11,020 nt of DNA from Jimgerdemannia flammicorona (GCA_003990745.1 RBNI01006738.1:1-11020); one strand, 5' to 3'; counted from the stretch's first letter, positions 1 to 8,804 are shown. Notes: a model not told the origin generated them from the letters alone. Numbers and translations are program-made.

Positions 1-119
1 TTTTTTTTATAATTATTTATTTATTTTATTTTTAAAAATAAAAAATAACAAAAATAAAATAATAATAATAATAATAATAATTAAACGCCTTGTTTCTAAT
101 TATTTTCTCGTTTATGCAG
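1..119 (+). other. 3' end of an AT-rich intron (bZIP gene)
   Basis: Very AT-rich stretch that ends in a good fungal 3' splice site: a CTAAT branch-like motif at 96-100, a T-rich tract, then CAG at 117-119. The next base begins a continuous reading frame that enters a leucine zipper with no start codon at its beginning, so the exon is internal or terminal. The 5' splice site and the upstream exon with the basic region lie outside the window. The strand and the splice site are read from sequence; the intron itself is inference. Confidence 0.6.
58..81. repeat. (AAT)8 microsatellite
   Basis: Eight perfect AAT units inside the intron, about 36 bases upstream of the inferred splice acceptor. A shorter unit array of the same type occurs at 5475-5492. 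Length variation between strains would be expected. Confidence 0.9.
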
Positions 120-1060
120 AGTACATCTCGACGCTTGAGGCACAAGTCCAACAACACCAAGACGAAGCGAAACAGCTCCGCGAGCAAATGTTGAAGATGG
201 AAGAAGAGAACCAAAAATTGCGCGAAGAAGTTGAATTGCTTCGCCAGCAACCCCCCGCACAAACTTCCCCGCCCTCGGTCTCGGCCGACAACACCCTGGT
301 CGTTAAGCAGGCGCGAGTGAACTCACCTGTAATCACGAAACCCAATCTTAACAAAGACATTAGCATCTCCGGTACCCGTGCGACGGACACCTATCGTCCC
401 GACCATGCGCGCATTCTTGTGTCGAACGCCATCATGCCTGAGTGGAACTTTGACCGCATCCTGGCGCAGGACGCCACCGCGAGCTCCAAGGCCGGTGCGC
501 AAACCCACTCTACAAGGTCCAAGTCTGTCACCTGCGCCGACACGGATTCCACCCTCGCGGATCTCACCCTCGCCATCGACCACCCACGTGAGGCTGCTCT
601 CGCCACCGCCTTCGTCACCTGTCTCATGCAGCAGATGGCCGCCTGCTTTGCTGACTCGATTACCGCCATGCCTGTCGAAGACGCTGTCCGGTGGCTCTAC
701 CCCGCTGCCTCCGCTGCCCCGGTTCCCACGCTCGCTGTCGAGAGCGAATGGGATATGCCACTGAAACCCGATGAGCTTACCTTTTCGTCCAAGCCGGTCG
801 ACGTCCGCTTCGAGAACGCTGCCCCCGCGCGTGCCGAAGATGCCCTCCCACTCGAGAATCTCCAATCGTCGGTGTCGGAACCGGAGGACAGGACCGCTTC
901 CGCCGCGTACATGGAGTGGCTCTACGACGCCATGATTATGGCTGCTCTGTCGTCCGCTCCTTCCACCACCGCCGGTATTGTGCACGAGCCTGAAACGCAA
1001 GTGTCAAGTTTGGACAGGCTAGCATCGTTCTTTTGGTGGGATGGGGCCTCTTCGGTTTGA
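120..1060 (+). CDS. bZIP transcription factor, terminal exon (MeaB-like)
   Basis: Partial gene: only the last exon is present, about 312 codons, ending at TGA 1058-1060. After the acceptor the frame reads YISTLEAQVQQ, which is the usual junction from a bZIP basic region (RRKEYI-type) into the zipper. Heptads from Leu 134-136 run L, H, L, M, L, L at the dimer position to about 250, rich in Glu, Gln and Lys, so a coiled-coil dimerisation helix is clear. Downstream are a Pro/Ser linker, NKDI near 345-360 and a SNAIMPEW motif near 420-450. NKD-type and IPEW/MPEW-type motifs are known to me from MeaB-like fungal bZIP proteins linked to nitrogen regulation, hence the tentative call. The remainder is acidic and Ala/Ser/Pro-rich, with a hydrophobic helix-like patch near 595-660, as in activation regions. 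The DNA-binding half is off the window. The exon is GC-rich with normal CpG, unlike the region after 3784. The bZIP call is firm; the MeaB subfamily is not. Confidence 0.7.
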
Positions 1061-1345
1061 AGAGTGTAGGCGAGCACAATGCTGCTATTGAGCCGATGAT
1101 TTTCCCTTTTTCTTTTTTCTTTTTCTCGCTGTGTATATAAGGCTAGTGCAGTCATTTTTTGTTTTTGCTTTTGGTTCATCTTGTTTGCCCTTTTCGTTTC
1201 ATCTCCCTTTGCACTTTGGCTTGGAGGGATCTGTATATTTGGTATGGCCACAGCGTAGACGGATAATATATCCGCACCACCCCGTGTGTCAAGAAAAAGT
1301 TTGTTCTCAATGCTTTCGCGTGATTCAGATCCCTCAAACCCTTCA

Positions 1346-1387
<42 letters not shown>

Positions 1388-2382
1388 TTATTATTATTTT
1401 TTAAAAAAAATGCGATTTGCCAAATATCAAATTGCAGATGTTCTCTTCCTAACTTTTCACACACACATCGATATAATCTCTCACGGACTCGCTTGCCCGT
1501 ATAAACTCTCCTTTCACAATTGTGTCTTCAAACCAACCAGCAAAGGCCGTTTACTACATTGACTGCTTTTTCTTCTCTTTAGTTCACCTCTCTCAAACTT
1601 GCAATTTCGGAATTAGTTTGCATACATACCTTCATACGTGTACGCCTGGGTTTCGGATTTCATGGGAGTTGGGCCGTGAAATAATAAACATCGTGTGGTT
1701 GATGTGCAGAATACAGTGGGTATTGGGTTTCTGAGGAGTGTTGGGCAAACACGGTGTTTATGAAAGTGACGTGACTGAAGGAGTTGGTGGTGGATGAGCT
1801 GCTTCCGCGGGCAGTTTAATGATAAATCCGGTGGACTTTTCGCGATGACCTTGGTGGACCGCCGTTTCCATTTCTGTTTCTGTAACTAGGAGAGTTATTT
1901 TAGATAATTTTGTGTTGTGGTCTTTATTTTTTATAGTCATGGTTTTCTTGATTGGCTTCTATTTATCGCGAGCGCTTGGTGGAGGCCGTTGATGCAATCC
2001 AACGAAGATTAATAATTTTACAATTAGTTCGCGGCAGAGAAATGCCGAAGTTATGGAGGAATGCCGACCAATGTAAGTCTGGCCAGTTGATTGCAGCAAG
2101 CCTGTATAGCTGGAAGCTCGAACTGGATAGCCATTATGAGTGACATGCGGTGTCGATCGGTCAGCTTGAGCGTTGCGTTGTGGATGGGCCATGTAGCCGA
2201 ATCGGCCAGGGGATTGCCTAACGAAACACGAAGAGCATTGGTGATTTGCAGGGAGCTTGTTGGAGAGAAGGATTCTTTGTTTCCATTTCACCCAATCAGT
2301 TTTTGTTGGGCTCATGATAAAAGGCGGGAAAACCAAAGGCCATGCTCCCTAGTGCAATTCTTGGGGAAAAATAACCAACGTA
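1061..2382. other. Intergenic region, no supported gene
   Basis: About 1.3 kb between the bZIP stop and the proposed NB-ARC start. The first part is pyrimidine-rich (CT tract 1102-1128) with a TATATAA at 1134-1140, and probably holds the 3' UTR of the bZIP gene. An AATAAA lies at 1683-1688. Short open frames at 1952-2143 and 2091-2396 have no recognisable domain and no consistent codon pattern. A strong 5' splice-like GTAAGT is at 2073-2078 and a possible acceptor CAG at 2249-2251, but joining them gives nothing I recognise. Composition is ordinary, with CpG present. It could hide the promoter or 5' exons of the downstream gene. Confidence 0.6.
1348..1384. repeat. Poly(T) tract, 37 bases
   Basis: An uninterrupted run of T, followed by ATATTATTATTA and then a run of A. 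On the minus strand this is a poly(A), which could be the tail of an old retroposed sequence. I see no target duplication or body that would prove it. Runs of this length are prone to replication slippage and sequencing error, so the exact length is unreliable. Confidence 0.9.
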
Positions 2383-3784
2383 ATGGCGCAAACTGAATAT
2401 TTCGACAATAGCGAAGGAGAGCATGCTGATAGTAGGAGGGTCAGCGACGACCCGAACATTGATAAGCACGGGCGAAGGGTGAAACTTTCAAGGCCTGCTT
2501 ACTGCCACAAAGCCATTGATGGTGCGCATTTCTCTCTCCACAGGCTCGGCAAACAATCCCCCCGACGACCGTCAGTCCAACCAAGCGTCATGTTATTTGA
2601 GCTCCTTCTTTCCTCGCTACTCAAGAGACATGATGTTTGTGGGACGTGACCAAATCTTCCAAAAGCTGCGTGACGCATTTGAGAACACCGACGACGAAAT
2701 AGGTTGCAAGCTGGTCACCCTCCGCGGACCCGTCGGCTCGGGCAAGACCTTCCATAGCCTCCGAGTACTTTTATCAGGCCGAGGGCGAGTATTCCTGCAT
2801 GCTCTGGGTAGAGGCGACCAGCATGACGGCGGTTTGGGAAAGTTTCACCGGATTATCGATAGCGCTCGAGCTCAAGGTGCCGCTGACTGGCGATCCCGAC
2901 GTGACCATTGTCGCCGTGTCAAAGGCAGAAAAGGTGGTTCATCGTGCTTGACAATTTGGGCGAGGACGAAAACTTCGATGTGTCAAGGCTCTTCCCCGCA
3001 CAACTGAACGGCGGCCACATTCTCGTCACTACTCGCGAACCCGTTGACCCCAACGACGAATCTTCCGTCGTCATCGACCTGGATGACCCGGAGATGAGAA
3101 TGAGTACGGACGAAGCATTGCATCTCCTGGTCTTCGCCAAAGCGGCCGACTTTGAGGTACGCAACGTCATCGAAGAACTGAACCGCCTACCGCCTAGCCG
3201 GCGCCCTCATCAGGGCCCACGGGATGACGGCAAAGGAATTTCTGGACGAGTTTAGAGGCAAACCCCTATGGCTCAAGTACGACGATTCCAACACCACCTC
3301 ACATGAATTGACGACAAGGGTTTGCGACATGTCCCTAAAGCGCATCCGCCGTCTCAACCCTTTGGCCCTCCGCCTCCTGTGCGGCTGCTCGTTCCTCCAT
3401 CCCTATCGGGCTCTTTCGCCGGCACTCGTTCTTGGTCAATGAGCCCTATGTACAGCCGAATGAGACCGAGTTGGGGGAGGCGCTCCACACCTTGTTTCAG
3501 TTCAATTTTTTCCGCGGGGTTGATAAGAAGGTCAACGCGGCTGATTCTGGCGTCCTTTACCTCATCGCGCACCGCTTGGTCGTGGCCACGGCGCGTCGTC
3601 GCATGGACCCGCCCGAACAGGCGCTTTGGTGTCATGCCCTTCTTACCGTCATGGAGCAGGAGGTGCCCGCCGAGGGGACGGAACCGACGCCCGGGTTCCT
3701 TTCTCTGCTACCTTACTGGTCACAAGGGTTTGGTAGGCAACCTTCCAAGTCCACTTTCCACAACTAATACCCCCTCTACCTCGG
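2383..3784 (+). pseudogene. NB-ARC (NLR-type) gene, frameshifted and truncated
   Basis: STAND-type ATPase as found in fungal heterokaryon-incompatibility and immunity-like receptors. Seen in order: VGRD of the N-terminal linker (near 2638), P-loop GPVGSGKT (near 2728-2751), ASEYFYQ helix and LWVEA (near 2757-2818), Walker B FIVLDN (near 2939-2957), ILVTTRE (near 3019-3040), an LPLAG-like motif (near 3190-3207), then a post-NB-ARC helical part with LYLIAHRLV (near 3556-3583). Reading these in one protein needs four frame changes, near 2750, 2935, 3195 and 3436. Each is a shift in the same direction and each could be explained by one extra base in a doubled base. The proposed start is ATG 2383 (G at -3, G at +4), joined by a 112-base intron to the NB-ARC exon. 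That leaves only a short N-terminus with no effector domain. The end merges at about 3784 into CpG-free repeat DNA, so the sensor repeats (usually TPR, WD or ankyrin) are missing. NB-ARC identity is confident; start, intron and non-function are less certain because assembly errors could mimic the frameshifts. Confidence 0.8.
2432..2543 (+). other. Candidate intron in NB-ARC gene
   Basis: The 5' end is GTAGGA (weak), a CTTAC branch-like motif lies near 2507, and the 3' end is TTTCTCTCTCCACAG (strong acceptor). Removing it joins the ATG at 2383 in frame to the exon that leads into VGRD. The phase match is seen in sequence; use of the sites is inference. Confidence 0.4.
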
Positions 3785-5290
3785 GTTAGTTTGTTATACC
3801 TGTTGCAGAGCAGTGGGGGGGAGGCAATGGTGATGAGTTGCCCCTTTATCAGTGTCAGATCAGTGTCTTCTCTACTTTTTCATGGTTTCTGGTGCCTTCA
3901 GCTGCATCTGGGGTATACTTGTTTGGTGTGGCACCTTCTTCCTTTTGCTATTGTCAATAAGGTGTCATCTTGGTGTGTCATGGGTTACATAGAGAGTCAG
4001 CTGACCTTGGGCATCAAGTGCCCAGTGTAGGTTACCTATAGGTCCTTAGTACCTATGGTAGGGCCCTTTGGTTTTGATGAGCTTTCCAGCAAGCATAGTT
4101 CTGATGTAGGTGATTGTTTCTTGGGTGTTGTTGGGATAGGAAGAGAGATGGCCATCATAGATAGGAGGAAGGATGATAATGGTGGACCAGTAGGGTATCA
4201 GACTAGAAGTAGTCATTGGGGCTAGGACAGGTACTGCTTCAGTGGAGCCTTTTGATTAGTGCAGGGTAGTTAGGTGGTAGATATCACTTTTGGTTTCTTT
4301 TGGTAATTCATAAGATTGGACTCTAGTCATTGAGGGGAGCTGGGAGGCCTGAGGCTACTTATGTCAGGTATCTTGACTATACTTAACTAGAACTGAGAGC
4401 TGATATAGTAATATGATTGAGACCTACAGACTTGAGTAGTGAAGTATTGGAGATCTCCTCTCATCTCACATATAAGTCCTCTACTTACCTCACTTGGGAG
4501 AACTAGGCTCTATCTACTATTCTGTATTTTGAGAAGGATTTTTTCTTTACATATCATTTCCACTTGGAGTGGCAGAGACTATTCTATTTAGCTTGGATAT
4601 ATACTTTTAGTTGTTGATATATAGCTAATAGTAGAAAGAACATGGTGTACAGAATGAGGTATAGGCCACTATAGGCCCTGTTGCACCTAGTATAGTTGAG
4701 CTGCTGGATAATAACTAGTCTAGGTTTAATGAGGTGGTATTCAGTAGGTAGTAGGAGAGGGTTTTGGCCTATATAGTCTAGATTTCCTTCTAATAAAAAT
4801 CTGTAGAACTCTGAGTCTATAAAATAAAAACCAATACTCAAAGACTATATAAAGTTCATAACCTATATATTATATATAATTCACATTATGACTCACTATA
4901 TCTGATTGACTGAGATCAGAGATATCAAGACTATAAGACTCCTGTCCAGGTAGCTAACTTCTTTGATCAGATGCATATATGAATATCTTATTAAGCAGAT
5001 ATAATTATTAGGAGTTACTGAGAAGATATATAGATAGGATATAGTGGCCTTATTTGATACTATCACAAAGTTCTATAATGCTCAGCAAGAGTACTAAAAG
5101 CTTTTTAAAATAGTTTTGAGATATAGCTCAGAAATATGAATAGCATAAGTCCATATTATCTAGATACTGCTCTAAACTATCTAAATCATTAAAGCTAGAA
5201 TCAGTTATCTTGTCTTTTATAAAGTCTGTAACTAGTTATTCTTATTCTCAGTATTATTCTAGGAATAATAAGATACTCAAAGTTAAATTT
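3785..5290. pseudogene. Degraded coding-like sequence, strand unresolved
   Basis: Long stretches read as plausible protein if the interrupting stops are ignored. On the + strand, frame of 4570 (TGG), it runs from about 4160 to 5280 and includes the segments LELRADIVI (near 4387), YFEKDFFF (near 4525), EWQRLFYLAW (near 4567) and DIVALFDTITKFYNAQQEY (near 5038). On the minus strand, about 4440 to 3785, another frame reads equally plausibly, including LPPIYDG and TYIRTMLAGKLIKTKG near 4175-4060. Interrupting codons are TAA, TAG or TGA, as C-to-T decay of Gln and Arg codons would leave, but AT-rich DNA produces such codons anyway. I recognise no family. Coding origin is plausible; strand and identity are open. 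Confidence 0.35.
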
Positions 5291-6165
5291 TTTAACATTT
5301 TAAAATTTTAAAATATTATATTTTATATGATAAAATTACTAAATAAATTATAGTTATATATTTAAACTTTATAATTTAAAAAATATTTTATATAATCTAT
5401 AGGTAAATTTATATACAAAAAAATTAAATAATTTATAATTTATTAATTATAAATATATTTATTTTTAATTATTAAATAATAATAATAATAATAAGATATA
5501 TTAGCTTACAAACTATTAAATATTTCCTAATTTAGAAATAAGTTATTTATTTTATTTTGATTATAATTCTTAAAGATGTAGGAGAAGTTCTACTAAAAAA
5601 AAAAATTTATGCTTTAATAAATTCTTCTAAAAATTACTTCTTACACTAAAAATTCTCTAAAAATCATAATCATATTTACTAATATATGTATCTTTTAACT
5701 AATATAAGAATAAAAAAATATTACTATTATATATTTTTTAAATACATATAATATATATTTATGTATATATATTTTCTTCACTAAAATGAAATAAGAATAA
5801 AAATTCTTAGCCTAATAATTAATATATATAGTATAAACAGTCTAGTCTAATTCTGACAATCAATTTCTATATGAGTTTAATTATATAGGTTTAGTCATAT
5901 ATAGAATTATAATATAGAAGGTGCCAATTAGCTATATAATAGTATCTACAAATACTATTCTTCTTTATACTCTTTTCTATATATTTCTATATATTATTCT
6001 TCTTCTCACTCTTCTCTATATATTTTTACATATTTTAACATATTTTATACTCTCTTTTATATATTTTATATATATTTTATACTCTTTTCTATATATTTTA
6101 TATATATTTTATATATATTCTCCTCTATATTTATACAAATATCTGGTTTAGAAGATCATTAATTA
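5290..6165. repeat. Extreme AT-rich tract
   Basis: Almost no G or C, with runs of TATATA, AAT units (5475-5492) and A or T homopolymers. No CG dinucleotide was seen. The only long open frame here (5921-6151, Tyr/Ile/Leu-rich) follows the TATATT repeats and is not a gene. It is likely the end state of the decay acting on the whole block. Confidence 0.8.
5965..6100. repeat. Degenerate TATACTCTTTTCTATATATT minisatellite
   Basis: A TATACTC, C/T-rich, TATATATTTT unit recurs about four times, starting near 5965, 6005, 6045 and 6078, with variable spacers. The last copy is close to the first. It may be a true tandem repeat or a product of low complexity; the shared CTCTTTTCTATATATT core favours a repeat. 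Confidence 0.55.
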
Positions 6166-6201
6166 CCGATATATAAAAATAGTCTTTATTAATTCCAGTA
6201 G

Positions 6202-6421
6202 AGTCTCTACTAATAAGAATCTCTATCACTATAAAAAATTAATTGTTTTATTAAAGAAGCTAATACTGTCAATCTTTACTATCAAGAATTCTACTATTAA
6301 GAATTTTTATTACTATAAAAAGATCATTTCATCAATCTCTACTATTAAGAATTTTCACTACTATAAGATCATTTCTTTAATCTTTATTATTAAAAATTCT
6401 CATTATGAGAAGATCTTTCTC
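6202..6421. repeat. Degenerate ~45-60 bp tandem repeat
   Basis: Four diverged units share the order TCTCTACTATTAAGAAT, then TTTTCACTACTATAA, then AGATCATTTC. They begin near 6202, 6270, 6333 and 6378. Differences are mostly C/T and small indels. This is a diverged minisatellite inside the decayed block, with no coding potential I can support. Confidence 0.65.
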
Positions 6422-6654
6422 TGAATACTACTCTATATATCTTTTGCTAGTACCTCAGACAGCAATAGCAAGAAAGTACTCAAATTGAGTCTACTTTAAA
6501 TTATTTTATAATTATATAAATCATAATTAATCTCTTTAGTAATAGTTTTTTTAATATTAGTACTTTGCTATAATTAACTTTAACTCAAAATTTACTTTCA
6601 ACTCTCTTTATAACTTTATAACAACTATATTATTTTATATTGAAAATTTAAAAA

Positions 6655-6862
6655 AGCTTCAATTATATCAATAAAAAAGATATTACATTGGAGATTTTTA
6701 GTTATTTTTATCAATTATATTATTTTTATCACATTTGTACTAAGTATTACAAGCCAGATTATGAGTACTATAAGTATCTATATCAATTGTCCTCTGACTT
6801 TGATGATAAAGAGCTAGTAAAGTAGAGAAGAGTAGAAGAGATCATTATTTAGTTCAAGATAG
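6655..6862 (+). pseudogene. Coding-like relic cut by the LTR element
   Basis: An open frame of 56 codons from about 6655 to 6822 reads as ordinary mixed protein (segments HICTKYYKPDYEYYKYLYQL and SSDFDDKELVK), then TAG at 6823 and another TAG before the LTR at 6863. In such AT-rich DNA this length without a stop is notable. The retrotransposon appears to have inserted into it. No family recognised; it may be part of the same old element as the 3785-5290 relic. Confidence 0.3.
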
Positions 6863-6974
6863 TGTGATGGTTAATCCAAATTAGTAATATGAATCAGAGG
6901 AATTAGACATTTGATTGTGGTACCTGAATCTAATTCCCAGTATAGTATAGCCTTATAGTTAGCCAAGTCTCTGA

Positions 6975-7076
6975 TTTAGACAATGTCAAAATATTTCGAC
7001 ACTTGCGAAATCAATGACCCGATATAGTATAGTATTTAGACAATATCGAAAAGTCTCAACACTTGCTAAATGACTC
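6975..7076 (+). repeat. Imperfect 60-bp direct repeat in U3
   Basis: TTTAGACAAT, then (T/C)CGA or CAAAA variants, then ACACTTGC and AAAT, occur at 6975-7019 and again at 7035-7076, a 60-base offset. The second copy is preceded by TATAGTATAGTA, and a similar TATAGTATAG precedes the first. Duplicated blocks upstream of the TATA box are typical of LTR enhancers; the regulatory role is inference. Confidence 0.6.
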
Positions 7077-7122
7077 ATAACTTAGCCATACAACTTAGTA
7101 GCCATCTCATAGTTAGCAAACT

Positions 7123-7133
7123 TATATAAATAA
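7123..7133 (+). promoter_or_regulatory. LTR TATA box and nearby AATAAA
   Basis: TATATAAATAA sits about 210 bases before the LTR end, and AATAAA follows at 7151-7156. The pair fits an RNA polymerase II start at the U3/R border with a poly(A) signal at or near R. Not tested; AT-rich sequence gives such motifs by chance. Confidence 0.5.
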
Positions 7134-7338
7134 CCCAGTATCTTAGAGTGAATAAACCTCAGATCAAAATAGTTCAAAGCAAAGAGAAAGCAAAGGAACT
7201 AGTAAGCCTGCAGACAGATACACTTTGAACTCACCCACCCCTATATACCGAGGACTCTGCAGAGTCAAAGAAGATCAAGAATTCAAGATACAGAAATCTG
7301 ATGTACTTATAAGGTTAAGTGTCCACTACATTACAACT

Positions 7339-7355
7339 TGGTGCCCATTGGCTGG
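7339..7355 (+). other. Primer binding site (minus-strand cDNA priming)
   Basis: TGGTGCCCATTGGCTGG begins three bases after the LTR end. TGG at this place pairs with the CCA end of a primer tRNA. I cannot name the tRNA, and pairing may cover only the first 8-12 bases. A leader of about 80 A/C-rich bases follows before gag. Confidence 0.65.
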
Positions 7356-7437
7356 TAATTCAAGACAAATCCCTCACTTTCAAGCTGAACAACAAACAAC
7401 CGCTACCACAAGAACTCACACAACACAATCAGACAAA

Positions 7438-8535
7438 ATGGACATGAGACCACCTGTATTCTCTGGATATACTTCGGATGAATCAATCATTACCTTCATA
7501 GATGATTTCGAGCAGTATGCTGCTATTAGGATCTTAACTGCAGTACAGCAAGTAGCCCTCATGCCCTACAGCCTACGAGGATCTGCAAGAGTAGCATTCA
7601 CAGCTGCAACCTATGCAGGAAATGATGCCGATGCTATACTGAATGCACAGAAGACCTGGCTCCAGAATACCTATTACACAGATGAGATCAAGCAAGCTCT
7701 GAAGGACCAGCTCAATACAATATGTCAAGAAATGAGTAAGGATCCAAACACATTCTTCATAAGAATCCGATATCAGATAATCCTCACAGATTATGCTGAT
7801 GCCATCCGAGACCAAGTAGCTGAAGCAATCTTTATGAAAGGAGTTCACCCAGAGATAGCCTTGGTCATCCGCTCATCACTAGTAGTCCTGGATCTGGCAC
7901 AAAAGGTCACCTATGCTCAGCGATATTGGATAGTCAGATATCCACAAGACCACATAATAGAAAGAGTGACTGGAGTTAGAATCGAAGTACCCAAGACAAC
8001 CAGTGTAATCCCTACCACTATGATCAATTAAAAGACACCACAACCAAGAGCTATAGAACAATAGAGAAATAGTGATCCTATGAAGAAACTTGCTAAGCAG
8101 TTTGCCGAAATAACTGCTCACCTAGGAGATGTGGTAAAGGAAATCAGAGGAAGAGATCGCTACCCAATTCAGAAATTTGCCACCACCTCAGATAAGAAGA
8201 AAGATACCTGCTACAGCTGTGGAGAAGAAGGCCACTATTCATATAAATGTATGAGTAAAACCAAGTGCAAGGCCCAGCCAAGCAATACTACTACTAGAAA
8301 TAAGGAGCAAGCCAACATTATCACCTTTGAGGAGATTGGAGATTCAGACAAGAAATGGGAGGCCTATTCTGCTCAGACCACTAAGAAGGATGTTCACAAG
8401 GAACCCTATAAGAGACCACCAGGAAGACCCAAGAAGAACCCAGTGGAAAAGCAGATGGAAACAACCACAGAAAGCCAAGCTGAAGAAATGGATCAAGACA
8501 TAGAGCTTGAGCAAGCAGTCCAAGATATCATCTGA
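7438..8535 (+). pseudogene. gag (capsid and nucleocapsid), with in-frame stops
   Basis: Structural protein that would form the virus-like particle and package element RNA. I chose ATG 7438 (CAAAATGG context) because the open frame further upstream runs through the LTR and primer site. Codons 1-190 or so have the Ty3-type gag core pattern (PPVFSGYTSDESIITFIDDF at the start, then helical stretches up to about 7940). A CCHC zinc knuckle, C-x2-C-x4-H-x4-C, lies at 8209-8250. An AT-hook-like PPGRPKK follows at 8416-8436. The frame is broken by TAA 8029 and TAG 8062 and ends at TGA 8533. The first two are naturally read as decayed Gln codons, and the frame continues smoothly after each. After TGA 8533 the same frame stays open to TAA 8626 and reads TKTFKYDIFKDLSQ, which belongs to the gag-pol junction, so gag and pol were probably one polyprotein or joined by a frame change. 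Confidence 0.85.
8413..8436 (+). other. AT-hook-like motif in gag
   Basis: Codons encode RPPGRPKK, matching the AT-hook core (GRP flanked by basic residues and proline) that binds the minor groove of AT-rich DNA. It lies about 55 codons after the zinc knuckle, in a Lys/Glu-rich tail. One hook only; it could also act as a nuclear localisation signal. Confidence 0.6.
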
Positions 8536-8804
8536 GGAACCACTCCAGCAAGTGAAGGAGAAAAGGAGAAGAAGCTTCACAAGACCAAGACTTTCAAGTA
8601 TGATATCTTCAAGGATCTTAGCCAATAAAAGTCAATGCAACTTTCAGCCAGCTGGTAGAAATCCCCACATTCAGGCAGCAAATGAGATTTGGACTTGCAG
8701 AGACCACTAAGGAGCAAGGTTGAAAGATAACAGAGGCCAACAATGTTCAAGAAGACTCTAGAAAAGAAAGTGAAGACAACTGCAAGACTTCTGCCTATGC
8801 AACC

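Larger units (their letters stand above)
3785..6862. repeat. CpG-depleted decayed repeat block
   Basis: About 3.1 kb in which I found only one CG dinucleotide, at 6167-6168. The last CG of the GC-rich NB-ARC side is at 3782-3783, and the next beyond the block is at 6997, inside the LTR, so the left edge is sharp. Composition moves from G+T-rich and C-poor on the + strand (3785-4500) to extremely AT-rich (5290-6700). This fits C-to-T decay of old repeats in fungi by RIP or by deamination of 5-methylcytosine. It is presumably one or more very old transposable elements, but I cannot assign a family. Sub-parts are listed separately. Confidence 0.75.
6863..7335 (+). repeat. 5' LTR (473 bp)
   Basis: Starts TGTGATGG and ends ATTACA, giving TGT...ACA ends, and is followed after three bases (ACT) by TGG of the primer binding site. 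It contains a TATA box and an AATAAA in the expected order for U3 and R. The left boundary rests on the TGT and the plausible length; only alignment with the 3' LTR would fix it. The right boundary is firmer because of the primer site. Confidence 0.65.

Noticed and set aside
323..1000. Long minus-strand open frame opposite the bZIP exon
   Set aside because: Arg/Gly-rich shadow typical of GC-rich antisense codons; the + strand has the leucine zipper and splice acceptor.
922..1464. Minus-strand open frame with a poly-Lys run
   Set aside because: The Lys run is the reverse of the 37-base T tract, and the rest is antisense to the bZIP exon.
2073..2251. Possible intron with GTAAGT donor in the 5' region
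   Set aside because: The donor is strong but joining it to the CAG at 2249-2251 yields no recognisable product and soon meets a stop.
4584..4841. Minus-strand open frame of 85 codons
   Set aside because: It lies in the decayed block and competes with a + strand relic frame; no start context or family supports an active gene.
5921..6151. Open frame of 76 codons, Tyr/Ile/Leu-rich
   Set aside because: It is a direct product of TATATT and CTCTT repeats, with no domain and no constrained composition.
5921..6421. CRISPR-like array
   Set aside because: Units are diverged, spacers are irregular, and the setting is eukaryotic AT-rich repeat DNA.
7225..7437. Upstream extension of gag from the ATG at 7225
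   Set aside because: This part of the open frame crosses the LTR end and the primer binding site, which cannot be gag coding in this element; ATG 7438 has better context and begins the gag core.
8619..8630. Programmed -1 ribosomal frameshift at the gag-pol junction
   Set aside because: No X-XXY-YYZ heptamer in the correct phase is present at CCAATAAAAGTC; an indel is more likely in a decayed copy.
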